Source: PHAA01 sp034927445 | GTDB lineage: Bacteria; Bacillota; Syntrophomonadia; Syntrophomonadales; Syntrophomonadaceae | Length of the DNA stretch: 64,000 nt | Assembly (NCBI GenBank): GCA_034927445.1 | Contig: JAYFPZ010000012.1 | Coordinates: 78,737 to 142,736, forward strand | Direction: 5' to 3' | Part shown: in pieces, positions 24,041 to 32,666 of the stretch | How the letters are laid out: every line of letters begins with the position of its first letter | How positions within the stretch are numbered: the first letter of the stretch is position 1 | Translations under genes and position numbers: made by a program | Notes under the pieces: model-generated | What the model saw: only the letters and a program-made list of their open reading frames with translations | Databases searched by the model: none | What the model was told of the DNA's origin: nothing

Positions 24041-24478
24041 CTAAACTCCGGTGTGTCCAAATCCTCCCTCTCCCCTGCCGGTTTCCTCCAGTACATCCAC
24101 TTCCACAATTTCAGGTTGATATACGCGGGCAAAGACCATCTGGGCGATTCTTTCACCTCTTTTTAATATATACTCTTTGTCCCCCAGATTTATAACAATA
24201 AGCTTAATCTCCCCCCGGTAGTCTGAATCAATGGTTCCTGGAGTATTTAGCAGGGTTAAGCCATGTTTTAAGGCTAGTCCGCTGCGGGGGCGAATCTGGG
24301 CTTCATAGCCAGACGGCAGGGAAATGGCTATTCCGGTGGGAACCAGAACGGTACGCCCTGCTTCTATTCTGATATCTGCTTCATTGGCGGCATAGATGTC
24401 CATGCCGGCTGAGCCGGGGGTCATAAAGTGAGGCAGAGGCAAGTCCTGCGAATGAAGCCGCTTTATTTTTACTTGCAT
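24041..24478 (-). CDS. dut: dUTP diphosphatase
   Basis: This 145-residue trimeric dUTPase hydrolyses dUTP to dUMP and pyrophosphate. That keeps uracil out of DNA and feeds dTMP synthesis. Motifs in order are GSAGMDIYA (1), PRSGLALKHG (2), TIDSDYRGEI (3), ERIAQMVF (4) and the C-terminal GRGEGGFGHTG (5), all present and in normal spacing. The start at 24478 is supported by a GGGGGAGC site and lies within the TAATG overlap with the M16 peptidase stop, giving translational coupling. Confidence 0.96.
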   Translation of the reverse strand: MQVKIKRLHSQDLPLPHFMTPGSAGMDIYAANEADIRIEAGRTVLVPTGIAISLPSGYEAQIRPRSGLALKHGLTLLNTPGTIDSDYRGEIKLIVINLGDKEYILKRGERIAQMVFARVYQPEIVEVDVLEETGRGEGGFGHTGV

Positions 24479-25752
24479 TATTTGCTCCCCCACCATTTAT
24501 TAAATTGATTTTCAATTATGGGCAGGGCATCATCGCTGCCGATAGCGGCAATGGAAAATAATTCGGGCTTAAAAAGGTTTTGGGCCATTTGCTGCACCAT
24601 GTCAGGTTCTACGGCATATACCCGGGCGATTATTTCTTCCGGCGGAACAACCTGATCATACATTAATATTGATTTACCCAGACGGGTCATGCGGTTCATG
24701 ACGCTTTCCAGGCCTAACGAGATACTGGATTTCATCAATTTCTGGGTTCGATTAATCTCTTCCCGGGACACTCCTTTATCCACAAACAACTGCAACTGTT
24801 CGCTGAGAGCGGCACAAAACATAGGCACCCGCGAGGCGCTGGTGCCTATGTAGAAACTGAACAGACCGGTATCGGAATAACTGGCCGGATAGGTATAGAC
24901 CGAGTAGGCCAACCCCAGTTCCTCCCGAAGTTTCTGGAAGAGCCTGGAGCTCATTCCCCCTCCCAGGATACTGTTCATTACATTCTGGGTGTATCTGTTT
25001 TCATCGCGGTAGGAAAGTCCGGGCACCCCCAAGCTGATTTGAATCTGTTCCACGTCCTTCGCCACCAGATTAACAAAGGGCTGGCTTTTAGCGGGCTGCT
25101 CCAAGGGGGTCAAAGAGGCTGCCGGCTCGCATTCGTTCAGTTTAGCTTCAACAAAATCCTTGATCCGGGCGGTGTCCACATTACCGGCTACTGCTACGAT
25201 AAAATTGGCCGGCACATAATATTTTTTGTAATACCGGTACAACTCGTCCCGGTTCATGCCAGTGATTGATTCCGCCGTACCCAGGATGGAATTGCCCATG
25301 GGGTCGCCATCCCAAAATTTGCGGGCGAAAATATCATGGATCAATTCATCGGGGGTATCCTCGTACATATTTATTTCTTCCATAATCACGCTGCGCTCGG
25401 TATCAAATTCTTTAGGTTCCATGGTTGAATGCAGGAGCATGTCAAAGACTATTTCCATGGCGGCATAAATATCTTCATCCAGGGCGCGGGCATATACGCA
25501 GGTATACTCCTTGCCGGTGTAGGCATTTAACTGGCCTCCCATCCCCTCCATGGTTTCAGCAATATCCCGGGCACTGCGCCGGGGCGTACCCTTGAACAAC
25601 ATATGCTCCAGAAAATGACTGGCACCTGCCAGGCTGGAGGTTTCATAACGAGAGCCGATCTTGATATATACTCCCACGGCTGCTGATTTAACATAGGGTA
25701 TGTCTTCAATAACTAATTTGGCACCATTATTCAGATTCCAGTTGTTTATCAC
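24478..25752 (-). CDS. M16 family zinc peptidase (MlpA/YmxG-like)
   Basis: The 424-residue protein starts with GAKLVIEDIPYVKSAAVGVY and the inverted zinc motif HFLEH at residues 46-50 within SHFLEHMLFKGT. A second glutamate follows some 75 residues later (DTERSVIMEEINMYED). Both halves of the M16 clamshell are present. In Firmicutes this gene lies downstream of pnp and ylxY and is called mlpA or ymxG. The natural substrate is unknown, though a role in peptide processing or turnover is likely. It overlaps dut by one base. Confidence 0.9.
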   Translation of the reverse strand: MINNWNLNNGAKLVIEDIPYVKSAAVGVYIKIGSRYETSSLAGASHFLEHMLFKGTPRRSARDIAETMEGMGGQLNAYTGKEYTCVYARALDEDIYAAMEIVFDMLLHSTMEPKEFDTERSVIMEEINMYEDTPDELIHDIFARKFWDGDPMGNSILGTAESITGMNRDELYRYYKKYYVPANFIVAVAGNVDTARIKDFVEAKLNECEPAASLTPLEQPAKSQPFVNLVAKDVEQIQISLGVPGLSYRDENRYTQNVMNSILGGGMSSRLFQKLREELGLAYSVYTYPASYSDTGLFSFYIGTSASRVPMFCAALSEQLQLFVDKGVSREEINRTQKLMKSSISLGLESVMNRMTRLGKSILMYDQVVPPEEIIARVYAVEPDMVQQMAQNLFKPELFSIAAIGSDDALPIIENQFNKWWGSK

Positions 25753-25787
25753 TTTTTAGCCTCCAATTATGTCGTCGTTAAATATCA

Positions 25788-26936
25788 TTATTCTTTATTA
25801 TCGGTATTATTCCTCTTGGGCAGACTAATAATATGCTTGATTATCCTCTGGATAAACCAGTCTTTGCGGTCAACCTCATTCAGATTGACCAGAGCCACGC
25901 TTCTCACCATAAAACCGTACATATATAGGTCCATTTCTCCCAGAACCTCACCCTGCTTTAAAGGTGCATCAAGATTATAGTTTAAGCGGACTCTTTTTTC
26001 AATGTTGCCCGCGCTTTTGTCGCCCATCCACAGCCATAAATCCTCGGCGGGGACTATGGCCGCAGACTCATCGCTGTTATTAACGGACAAGGTCTTAAAT
26101 ATCTCGGCATGATCAATGATTTTTTCATGAGTGGCTTCATTGAAACCATAATTAAGTAATTTTACCGTATCCCCCAGCCGGTCCCCCGATTTCAGCACCA
26201 CTGTGATCAATCCCCGGTCTTTCCTGACCGCGGAAGCCACCAGACATTTTCCGGCCGCGTCGGTGGTGCCGGTTTTTATCCCGTCCGCACCAGGGTAGCC
26301 GGTTAACAACCCGGCGTTGGTATTATTGATGGTCAGGGGCTGCTGATAGCCGGGGTGTTGGAAAAGGGTGCTGGCAGTACCTACCAGCTCGTCAATATAG
26401 GGCTTGGTAAGGGCATAACGGCCAATCTGGGCCAGGTCATAAGCGGTGCTGTAGTGATTATCCGCGGGCAGTCCGGAAGCGTTCTGAAACCTGGTATTTG
26501 GGGCCCCGATCAGACACGCTTTCTTGGACATCAGATAGGCGAAAAGCTGCTCGTCTCCAGCCACATACTCGGCCAATACTACGGCTGCGTCATTGGCCGA
26601 GCGGATCAGGGCGGCTTTTAATAATTCGCTTACGGTAATCCGCTGTCCAGCCCGCAATCCGATGGTATATTCAGGGGTTCGGTCGGCATTGCTGCTTACC
26701 ACCGCAGTCTCATCCAACCCTGCATATTCAACCGCCAAAATGGCGGTCATCATCTTGGTGGTACTGGCCATCGGCCTTTTTACCGCCGCGTTTTGGCCCA
26801 GGATGCACTGGCCGGTTTCCCGGTCCACCACGCAGTAGTATTGCGAACTGAGACGGGGAGCGGCCTGTACGCCGGCGGGAAGCCACAGCGATAAACAAAC
26901 AATTACGGCGATAAATCTGAGCTTGCGTTTCATCAT
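25788..26936 (-). CDS. dacF: D-alanyl-D-alanine carboxypeptidase (DacF-like)
   Basis: The 382-residue product has a signal peptide (IAVIVCLSLWLPAGVQAA). Its peptidase S11 motifs are SxxK at Ser58-Lys61 (MASTTKMMTA), SxN at 113-115 (RSANDAAV) and KTG in GIKTGTTDAAG. The C-terminal PBP5-like domain includes NLDAPLKQGEVLGEM. It removes the terminal D-alanine from stem peptides outside the membrane and may be linked to sporulation like DacF. It follows the polysaccharide deacetylase gene after one base and precedes the M16 peptidase gene. Confidence 0.93.
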   Translation of the reverse strand: MMKRKLRFIAVIVCLSLWLPAGVQAAPRLSSQYYCVVDRETGQCILGQNAAVKRPMASTTKMMTAILAVEYAGLDETAVVSSNADRTPEYTIGLRAGQRITVSELLKAALIRSANDAAVVLAEYVAGDEQLFAYLMSKKACLIGAPNTRFQNASGLPADNHYSTAYDLAQIGRYALTKPYIDELVGTASTLFQHPGYQQPLTINNTNAGLLTGYPGADGIKTGTTDAAGKCLVASAVRKDRGLITVVLKSGDRLGDTVKLLNYGFNEATHEKIIDHAEIFKTLSVNNSDESAAIVPAEDLWLWMGDKSAGNIEKRVRLNYNLDAPLKQGEVLGEMDLYMYGFMVRSVALVNLNEVDRKDWFIQRIIKHIISLPKRNNTDNKE

Positions 26937-26937
26937 A

Positions 26938-27678
26938 TTATTGTGTATTTCCTCCGGTCTCTATTTTACCGGCGGTGATTTTGTCGATGGTTATCATCTG
27001 GTAATTTTGCTCCTTGAGTTGTTTCAGCATCTCCGGCAGTGCTTTCACTGTCGGTTCGGTGGGGTGCATCAGCACGATGGCATCATTGTGCACCTTCTTG
27101 ATGACCCGGTTGACTATGGTGCCTGGGTCGGGCCGCTGCCAGTCGATCGTATCCGCGCTCCACATAATATACTGATAATTAATGCTGTTGACCGTTCTGA
27201 CCAATTGCGGGTTGTATTCCCCGTAAGGCGAGGCGAAAAATGAGGAACGGGTACCGGTAATCCCAAAGATAATATCCTCGGCTTTCTTTATTTCACCGGT
27301 AACCTCGGCGGGGCTTAATTGATTAAAATGCACATGCTTGTAACCATGGTTCTGAATGCTGTGCCCGGCGGCCGCCATTTGTTTCAACAATTCGGGGTTC
27401 TTTTCGGCCCAACGGCCGGTTACAAAGAAAGTCGCCAGGGCATTATTTTTCTTAAATTCCTCCAGCATGGCGGGGATAAATTCCTCGCCCCAATCCACAT
27501 TGACGGTAAGAGCGACTGCCTTGGTGCCGGTGTTGCCCTGGAATATGGGCTGATCTGTTCCTGCGGCTACGGTGGTGTTGGCATATTTGATGTAAGCTCC
27601 GGACAGGAACCCTAAAGCCAGGACCATGATTATCCCGGCAGTAAGCAATTTTTTTTGGGAAAAGTAATAAATCCTCAC
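26938..27678 (-). CDS. YlxY-like polysaccharide deacetylase family protein
   Basis: The protein has 246 residues with an N-terminal membrane anchor (LLTAGIIMVLALGFLSGAY). The NodB-like domain has VNVDWGEEFIP where active enzymes have the TFDDG motif, so only one of the two aspartates is kept, then TFFVTGRWAE, HGYKHVHF and SPYGEYN. The ylxY group of Firmicutes is known for this altered first motif, and its members may not deacetylate in the standard way. In B. subtilis ylxY follows pnpA, as here apart from the inserted vanW-family gene. The final domain ends PTVKALPEMLKQL. Confidence 0.88.
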   Translation of the reverse strand: MRIYYFSQKKLLTAGIIMVLALGFLSGAYIKYANTTVAAGTDQPIFQGNTGTKAVALTVNVDWGEEFIPAMLEEFKKNNALATFFVTGRWAEKNPELLKQMAAAGHSIQNHGYKHVHFNQLSPAEVTGEIKKAEDIIFGITGTRSSFFASPYGEYNPQLVRTVNSINYQYIMWSADTIDWQRPDPGTIVNRVIKKVHNDAIVLMHPTEPTVKALPEMLKQLKEQNYQMITIDKITAGKIETGGNTQ

Positions 27679-27682
27679 TGAA

Positions 27683-28438
27683 TCATTTCTCCCCTTTCAG
27701 TTCCACATAGATACGCCCGTTGTATATGGATGTCTTCATGATTACCGGGCCATTGCGGTTGTTTTGGAAGCGCAGGTCCAGATCACCGTAGCTAACGGTC
27801 GCATCCTTGCCCTCCGGGACATAGTGCACGGGTTTGGTGTGGCGGTGGCGTTCGATTACAGACATGCCGGCGGTTAAGGCAGCATTGTAGACTGTACTGG
27901 CCACCTGACACACCCCTCCGCCATAGTCCATATCAAAGCCGCCGTTAAGAATAATGGGGGCCGGCAGGTATCCCCTCTCCGCCGTGCGCGGACCGGTGGT
28001 TTCATTGAAAGAAAATTCTTCCCCCGGCCAGACTACCGTGTTGTTTATGCTCTTGAGGGCTGTTGCTATGTTTTCGTAGCGGGCCGGACTTCCGTGGAAC
28101 CAGGTCGAATAGCTGCCGATTGCAGTTCTGGCGTTGATCAGGTCCTGTTTGCTGTAGCGGGGGTTGATCCAGACTATTTCCACTTCATTTATTTGTCCGG
28201 GAGGAGATGCCATGATTTTGGCCAGGGTCTTTTCTACATCTACCGTGGCTCCGGCTTGTTCAGCCTTGATTGCCCCGGTTTCTTTGTCCATGCTGGGTTC
28301 GACCGGAAGCTTTTGATGCTTCAGAGCTATCTCCTCAATTACATCTCGGATTTCACCGGGCAGCAGCCTGGCGACATCAATATCCTCCACCATGACCCCT
28401 TCCTGGGCTCCCATCATGTTGCGCTCCATCCGGTCCAA
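27683..28438 (-). CDS. VanW family protein
   Basis: The protein has 251 residues from the TTG at 28438. Its VanW domain has HGSPARYENIATALKSIN, then WPGEEFSFNETTGPRT and GGGVCQVASTVYNAAL, which is diagnostic. The ending SIYNGRIYVELKGEK is also typical. Members are envelope proteins, often with a G5 domain, of unknown biochemical role. The same frame continues upstream without a stop to about 28555 and encodes a membrane helix (LFLLSFFISLSLVS), which a VanW protein should have. But that stretch has no ATG, GTG or TTG. An ATT at 28507 with AAGGGG upstream, or a frameshift in a T6A5G4 tract, could restore it. Confidence 0.82.
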   Translation of the reverse strand: MDRMERNMMGAQEGVMVEDIDVARLLPGEIRDVIEEIALKHQKLPVEPSMDKETGAIKAEQAGATVDVEKTLAKIMASPPGQINEVEIVWINPRYSKQDLINARTAIGSYSTWFHGSPARYENIATALKSINNTVVWPGEEFSFNETTGPRTAERGYLPAPIILNGGFDMDYGGGVCQVASTVYNAALTAGMSVIERHRHTKPVHYVPEGKDATVSYGDLDLRFQNNRNGPVIMKTSIYNGRIYVELKGEK

Positions 28439-28560
28439 CCAGGTGCTGACCAGGGATAGGCTGATAAAAAAGGATAAAAGAAAAAGGGCGCGCCCGTCTA
28501 ATTTAATTACGTGAAACCCCTTTTTAAAAAATAATACCCACCACCTTAATATCTCTCATA

Positions 28561-28911
28561 AAATTAATATTCGGCAGTGAGCACTACTATTCAGTTTTAT
28601 TTCCCTTTTTAATAATATTCGCAAAGAAACCAAGACAATCGATCTCAGCTTGTCGATAAAGACAGACCGAACAAAAAATCACCCTTCGGGTACAACCGAT
28701 GTTCGCTTCAGCTCACCAATAAGGACGTTGAAGAGCGCGGCGTTCAAGAATCACGTGATTGAGGCGTACATCAGGTACGTTGATTGAACGGGATTTCTTG
28801 AACAACAAAGCACCCAAAGGGCACAACCTATGTTCGCTTCACTCACGAACTAATGACGCTATTCGGTTTTTTTGACGGTCTGAAACCGAGACAACCCGGT
28901 CTATTTATGCG
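28561..28911. repeat. Composite intergenic repeat with a 62-bp palindrome
   Basis: The core is 28742-28803: GTTCAAGAATCACGTGATTG on the left mirrors CAATCAACG...CTTGAAC on the right around CGTAC/GTACG. It is flanked by two direct copies of a module, ACAACCGATGTTCGCTTCA at about 28691 and ACAACCTATGTTCGCTTCA at about 28822. A third module copy lies near 63747. No gene or tRNA is present. Confidence 0.65.
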
Positions 28912-31029
28912 TTATTTGTTACCTTGCGCTGCTTTAGCCTGGCGCAGGGCTGCTTTCCGGGATAGGTTGACTCTGCCCTGGCGGTCGATTTCAGTTACTT
29001 TTACCTCGATTTTATCGCCAATCTTGACGATATCCTCCACTTTGTTTACCCGGGTTTCATCCAGCTGGGAAATGTGGACCAATCCTTCTTTGCCGCTGGA
29101 ACCAAGTACTCCGGGAATTATCTCCACAAAGGCGCCAAAGTCCATGATCCGTTTGACTGTTCCCTGATAGATTTTACCCACCTCGACCTCGGCCAGGATG
29201 GATTCGATCAGGAAGCGGGCTTTTTTGGCTCCTTCGTCATCGGTAGCGATGATAAAGAGGCTGCCGTCGTCTTCAATATCGATTTTACAGCCGCTCTCGG
29301 CCACGATTTTATGAATGGTCTTGCCGCCCGGTCCGATAACTTCTCTGATTTTTTCGGGGTCAATCTGCATACGAATCATCTGCGGGGCATAGGGTGACAG
29401 TTCCTGGTTGGGCTGGGCAATTGCCTCCAGCATTTTTCCCATGATGAACATTCTGCCTTCACGGGCTTTGGTCAAGGCTGCCTGTACGATTTCCCGGTCA
29501 ACGCCACTGATCTTTATGTCCATCTGCAGAGCGGTAACTCCCTTGGCGGTACCCGCCAATTTAAAGTCCATATCACCCAGGGCGTCTTCAATACCCTGAA
29601 TATCACTAAGTATGGCAAACTTGTCCGCGCCTTTGACTAATCCCATGGCTATGCCGGAAACCGGTGCTTTGATAGGCACCCCGGCGTGCATCAGTGACAA
29701 GGTGCTGCCGCAAACGCTGCCCATGGAACTGGAGCCGTTGGATTCCAGTACTTCGGAAACCACCCTGATGGTATAGGGGAAATCCTGGTCGGAAGGAATG
29801 ACCGCCAGCAGAGCCCTTTCGGCCAGGGCGCCGTGTCCTATATCTCTGCGGCTCGGGCCGCGCATAGCTTTGGTTTCACCCACACTGAAGGGCGGGAAGT
29901 TATAATGGTGGATATATCTCTTGGTTTCGTCGATTCCAAGTCCATCCAGGATCTGATTTTCGCGGATCGGTCCCAGGGTGGTTACCGACAGAACCTGGGT
30001 CTGCCCCCGGGTGAACAGAGCGGAACCATGGGGTCGGGGCAGGAAACCGACTTCACAGGTGACGGTTCTTATTTCATCCAGTTTTCTCCCGTCAACGCGA
30101 TCGCCTTCCTCCAGAATCATCTTTCTTACTATTTCTTTGAGCAGTTTGTCCACCACCCCGGCAATCTGTTTGTCTTGCTCGGGGTAAATTTCCTCGAAGT
30201 GCGCCATGACATTTGCACGGGCTTCGTCCATATGGGCTTCCCGGGCTTTCTTATCCGGATTTTTCACAGCTTCTTCCAAAATGGCGGTGGCAAATTCTTT
30301 AACCGCGTTAACCATGTCTTCATCTACTTCGGGAACGATAACATCCTTTTTGGGTTTACCCAGTTCAGCTACGATCGGTTCGAGGAAGCTGATAATCTTC
30401 TTGATCTCCTCATGGGCGAAAAATATCGCATCCAGCATTACCGGCTCAGGCACCTCATTGGCATGTCCTTCAACCATCATAATGGCTTCCTGAGTTCCGG
30501 CCACCACCAGGTGCATATCGCTCCGATGGTGCTGTTCAACCGTAGGATTGATAATTAGCTGGCCATCTATCAGACCTACGATAACCGCAGCTACCGGTCC
30601 TCCAAAGGGTATGTCGGAAACTCCCAGGGCTACCGAAGCACCGATTACAGCGGTAATGTCAGGAGAGTTATCCTTTTCCACCGATAGAATAGTGGCTACA
30701 ATCTGTAAATCATTTTTATAAGTCTTGGGGAATAGGGGCCGGATGGGGCGATCTATCTGGCGAGCCGACAGGGTGGCATTTTCAGTCGCCCGGCCTTCTC
30801 GTTTTATAAACCCGCCGGGGATCTTGCCGACAGCATATTGCTTTTCTTCATATTCCACCGTCAACGGAAAAAAATCCAGGCCTTCTCTGGGGGCCGCAGC
30901 CGTGGCAGTAACCAGTACCACTGTATCGCCATATCGCACCAGAGCCGCACCATTAGCCTGTTTGGCTACCTGACCAACTTCTATCACCAGCGGCCGGCCG
31001 GCAACCTCTGTTTGGTATTTGTGCAGAAT
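28912..31029 (-). CDS. pnp: Polyribonucleotide nucleotidyltransferase
   Basis: PNPase is a 3'-to-5' phosphorolytic exoribonuclease of the degradosome and RNA turnover. Two RNase PH cores are visible (EVAGRPLVIEVGQVA at the start, GTAKGVTALQMDIK in the second), followed by a KH domain (IREVIGPGGKTIHKI) and an S1 domain (VGKIYQGTVKRIMDFGAFVE). The frame has no ATG, GTG or TTG at the correct place. AAAGGAGG is followed eight bases later by ATT (31029), then CTG three bases on, giving I/L-HKYQTEVAGRPL. I therefore start at the ATT. The longer frame from 31113 would start inside rpsO. Length is about 705 residues, normal for the family. Confidence 0.9.
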   Translation of the reverse strand: MLHKYQTEVAGRPLVIEVGQVAKQANGAALVRYGDTVVLVTATAAAPREGLDFFPLTVEYEEKQYAVGKIPGGFIKREGRATENATLSARQIDRPIRPLFPKTYKNDLQIVATILSVEKDNSPDITAVIGASVALGVSDIPFGGPVAAVIVGLIDGQLIINPTVEQHHRSDMHLVVAGTQEAIMMVEGHANEVPEPVMLDAIFFAHEEIKKIISFLEPIVAELGKPKKDVIVPEVDEDMVNAVKEFATAILEEAVKNPDKKAREAHMDEARANVMAHFEEIYPEQDKQIAGVVDKLLKEIVRKMILEEGDRVDGRKLDEIRTVTCEVGFLPRPHGSALFTRGQTQVLSVTTLGPIRENQILDGLGIDETKRYIHHYNFPPFSVGETKAMRGPSRRDIGHGALAERALLAVIPSDQDFPYTIRVVSEVLESNGSSSMGSVCGSTLSLMHAGVPIKAPVSGIAMGLVKGADKFAILSDIQGIEDALGDMDFKLAGTAKGVTALQMDIKISGVDREIVQAALTKAREGRMFIMGKMLEAIAQPNQELSPYAPQMIRMQIDPEKIREVIGPGGKTIHKIVAESGCKIDIEDDGSLFIIATDDEGAKKARFLIESILAEVEVGKIYQGTVKRIMDFGAFVEIIPGVLGSSGKEGLVHISQLDETRVNKVEDIVKIGDKIEVKVTEIDRQGRVNLSRKAALRQAKAAQGNK

Positions 31030-31064
31030 TTGAAACTCCTCCTTTCTTGGTGTTTTTAAAAATG

Positions 31065-31086
31065 AAAGAGCGGCATTCCGCTCTTT
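31065..31086 (-). terminator. Hairpin between rpsO and pnp
   Basis: AAAGAGCGG pairs with CCGCTCTTT around a four-base loop, with TTTCATTTTT after it on the minus strand. It includes the rpsO stop codon. In many bacteria a hairpin here is a terminator or an RNase III site that tunes pnp. Confidence 0.7.
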
Positions 31087-31354
31087 ACCTGCGTAGACCC
31101 AGTCGCGTAACAATTACGCGATAACGATCAAAGTAATTGTTCTTGAGATAATCCAAAAGGGATCTTCTTTGGCCAACCATTTTTAAGAGGCCTCTATAGG
31201 AATGATGGTCCTTTTTATTCGCTTTCAGATGTTCATTGAGATAGTTGATTCTATCGGTAAGGATAGCTATCTGAACCTCGGGAGATCCGGTGTCGTTCTC
31301 ATGCATCTGATAAGCCTTGATAATCTCCTGTTTTTTTTCAGTAGACAGCGCCAA
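31085..31354 (-). CDS. rpsO: 30S ribosomal protein S15
   Basis: With a TTG start at 31354 the product is 89 residues, the standard length, starting MALSTEKKQEIIKAYQMHEN and containing TGSPEVQIAILTDRI and the RRSLLDYLKNN helix. S15 binds 16S rRNA helices 20-22 early in small-subunit assembly. The TTG is eight bases downstream of GGAGG, whereas an in-frame GTG overlaps the ribosome-binding site itself. It precedes pnp and is separated from it by a hairpin. Confidence 0.96.
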   Translation of the reverse strand: MALSTEKKQEIIKAYQMHENDTGSPEVQIAILTDRINYLNEHLKANKKDHHSYRGLLKMVGQRRSLLDYLKNNYFDRYRVIVTRLGLRR

Positions 31355-31675
31355 TTGTTTCACCTCCTTCGCTTAAACGCCAATGACCAAGATTAACGTC
31401 GGTGAAATCGTCAACCTGAGCCAATGGTTGTTGGGATAACACTTGATTTATATCATAGTATTATTCCAAATGACGGTAATTATTAAACAAGTCCAAGCCT
31501 TGCCGCTCTCCGATAAATGGTTGAGTTACAGGCTTTCTCACTGCCCGCAACAGCAATATTTTAACATAGCGTCGGGCAAAAGTAAACTTTAGCCAAATCC
31601 CTGCCCGCTGCCATCCTCTCAGGGTAAAAGCCGGTACGTTTTTAGGGCGCACCACTGAACTCCAATTTACCTGGA
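31355..31675. other. Non-coding leader upstream of rpsO
   Basis: The region of about 320 bases has no credible gene. It contains a likely promoter on the minus strand at 31452-31479 (TTACCG, 16-base spacer, TATGAT), so a leader of about 95 bases precedes rpsO. The leader could hold the S15 autoregulatory site, but I cannot prove a fold by eye. Confidence 0.4.
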
Positions 31676-32614
31676 TTAATCAGTAAGAGCCCGAGAAATC
31701 TCCAAAGCCCGGTCCCGGTCAAGAGTGATCTGAGCCACCAGATCTTCCAGGGAACTGAAACGTTTTTCATCTCTCAGCTTCTCGATCAATGACAGACTGA
31801 TTCGTTGGCCATATAGATCACCATTGAATTCCATTAAGTGGGCTTCGATATAAACAGGATATTCCTCATGAAAAGTAGGTTTACTGCCGATATTCACGAC
31901 ACAGTCATAAGTTTTGACGCCAACCGCTGCCCGGGCGGCATATACTCCCTTGCCAAACACGTTATAGATATTTTCAATCCCAATATTGGCCGTGGGGAAT
32001 CCAATCGTGGCACCGCGGTGTTCGCCCTCCACCACTTTTCCATCGAGAATCGGATAATAACCCAAAAGCTGGTGTGCCATCTTTATATCTCCAACTTCCA
32101 GGGACTTTCTTATCAAACTGCTGGATATAGGCTCCCCTTTAAATTCAACCGGTGGTATTATGTTTACCTTAAAGCCATATTGTTCTCCCTGTTGTTGGAG
32201 GAGTTCGGGAGTTCCGGCACCGCGATGCCCGAAAGTATAATTAAACCCCACAAAGACCTCTTTAACCTTTAAATCTTGGACCAATATTTTTTTAACAAAT
32301 TGCTCCGGAGAACAGGCTGCGATTTCGCGGGTAAAGGGATGGTAGATAAGCGCGTCCAAGCCCATCTGTTCCAGCAATTGGGCTTTGCGATAAGGTGTAA
32401 TAAGCAGGTGGGGAGCCCGGTCCGGGGTAAGTACCTGAGCGGGATGGGGAAAAAAAATGAATGCCACCGCCTGGCCGCCGTTACTGGAGGCTTTGGTGAC
32501 CAACTCGCTGACTAATTTTTGATGCCCTCGGTGGACTCCGTCAAAGTTTCCCAAAGCCAGATAAACCGGCTTGTTTTTTTCAGTAAAGTTTTCAATACCT
32601 ATTACTGTGTGCAT
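31676..32614 (-). CDS. ribF: Bifunctional riboflavin kinase/FAD synthetase
   Basis: The protein has 312 residues. The N-terminal nucleotidyltransferase has ALGNFDGVHRGHQKLV and VGFNYTFGHRGAG, and the C-terminal kinase has GATIGFPTANIGIEN and YDCVVNIGSKPTF. It converts riboflavin to FMN and then FAD. Its position between truB and rpsO is the conserved Firmicutes order. A 52-base gap separates it from truB. Confidence 0.96.
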   Translation of the reverse strand: MHTVIGIENFTEKNKPVYLALGNFDGVHRGHQKLVSELVTKASSNGGQAVAFIFFPHPAQVLTPDRAPHLLITPYRKAQLLEQMGLDALIYHPFTREIAACSPEQFVKKILVQDLKVKEVFVGFNYTFGHRGAGTPELLQQQGEQYGFKVNIIPPVEFKGEPISSSLIRKSLEVGDIKMAHQLLGYYPILDGKVVEGEHRGATIGFPTANIGIENIYNVFGKGVYAARAAVGVKTYDCVVNIGSKPTFHEEYPVYIEAHLMEFNGDLYGQRISLSLIEKLRDEKRFSSLEDLVAQITLDRDRALEISRALTD

Positions 32615-32666
32615 TATGGATGACTCCTTGCTGAAAATTTTAGATAAGGGTCATGATGAAATACTT

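Noticed and set aside
28621..28905. CRISPR array or tRNA cluster
   Set aside because: Only two direct modules and one palindrome are present, with no regular spacing, and no cloverleaf could be drawn.
31461..31655. Minus-strand frame of 64 residues upstream of rpsO
   Set aside because: No ribosome-binding site, basic low-complexity product, and it spans the likely rpsO promoter.
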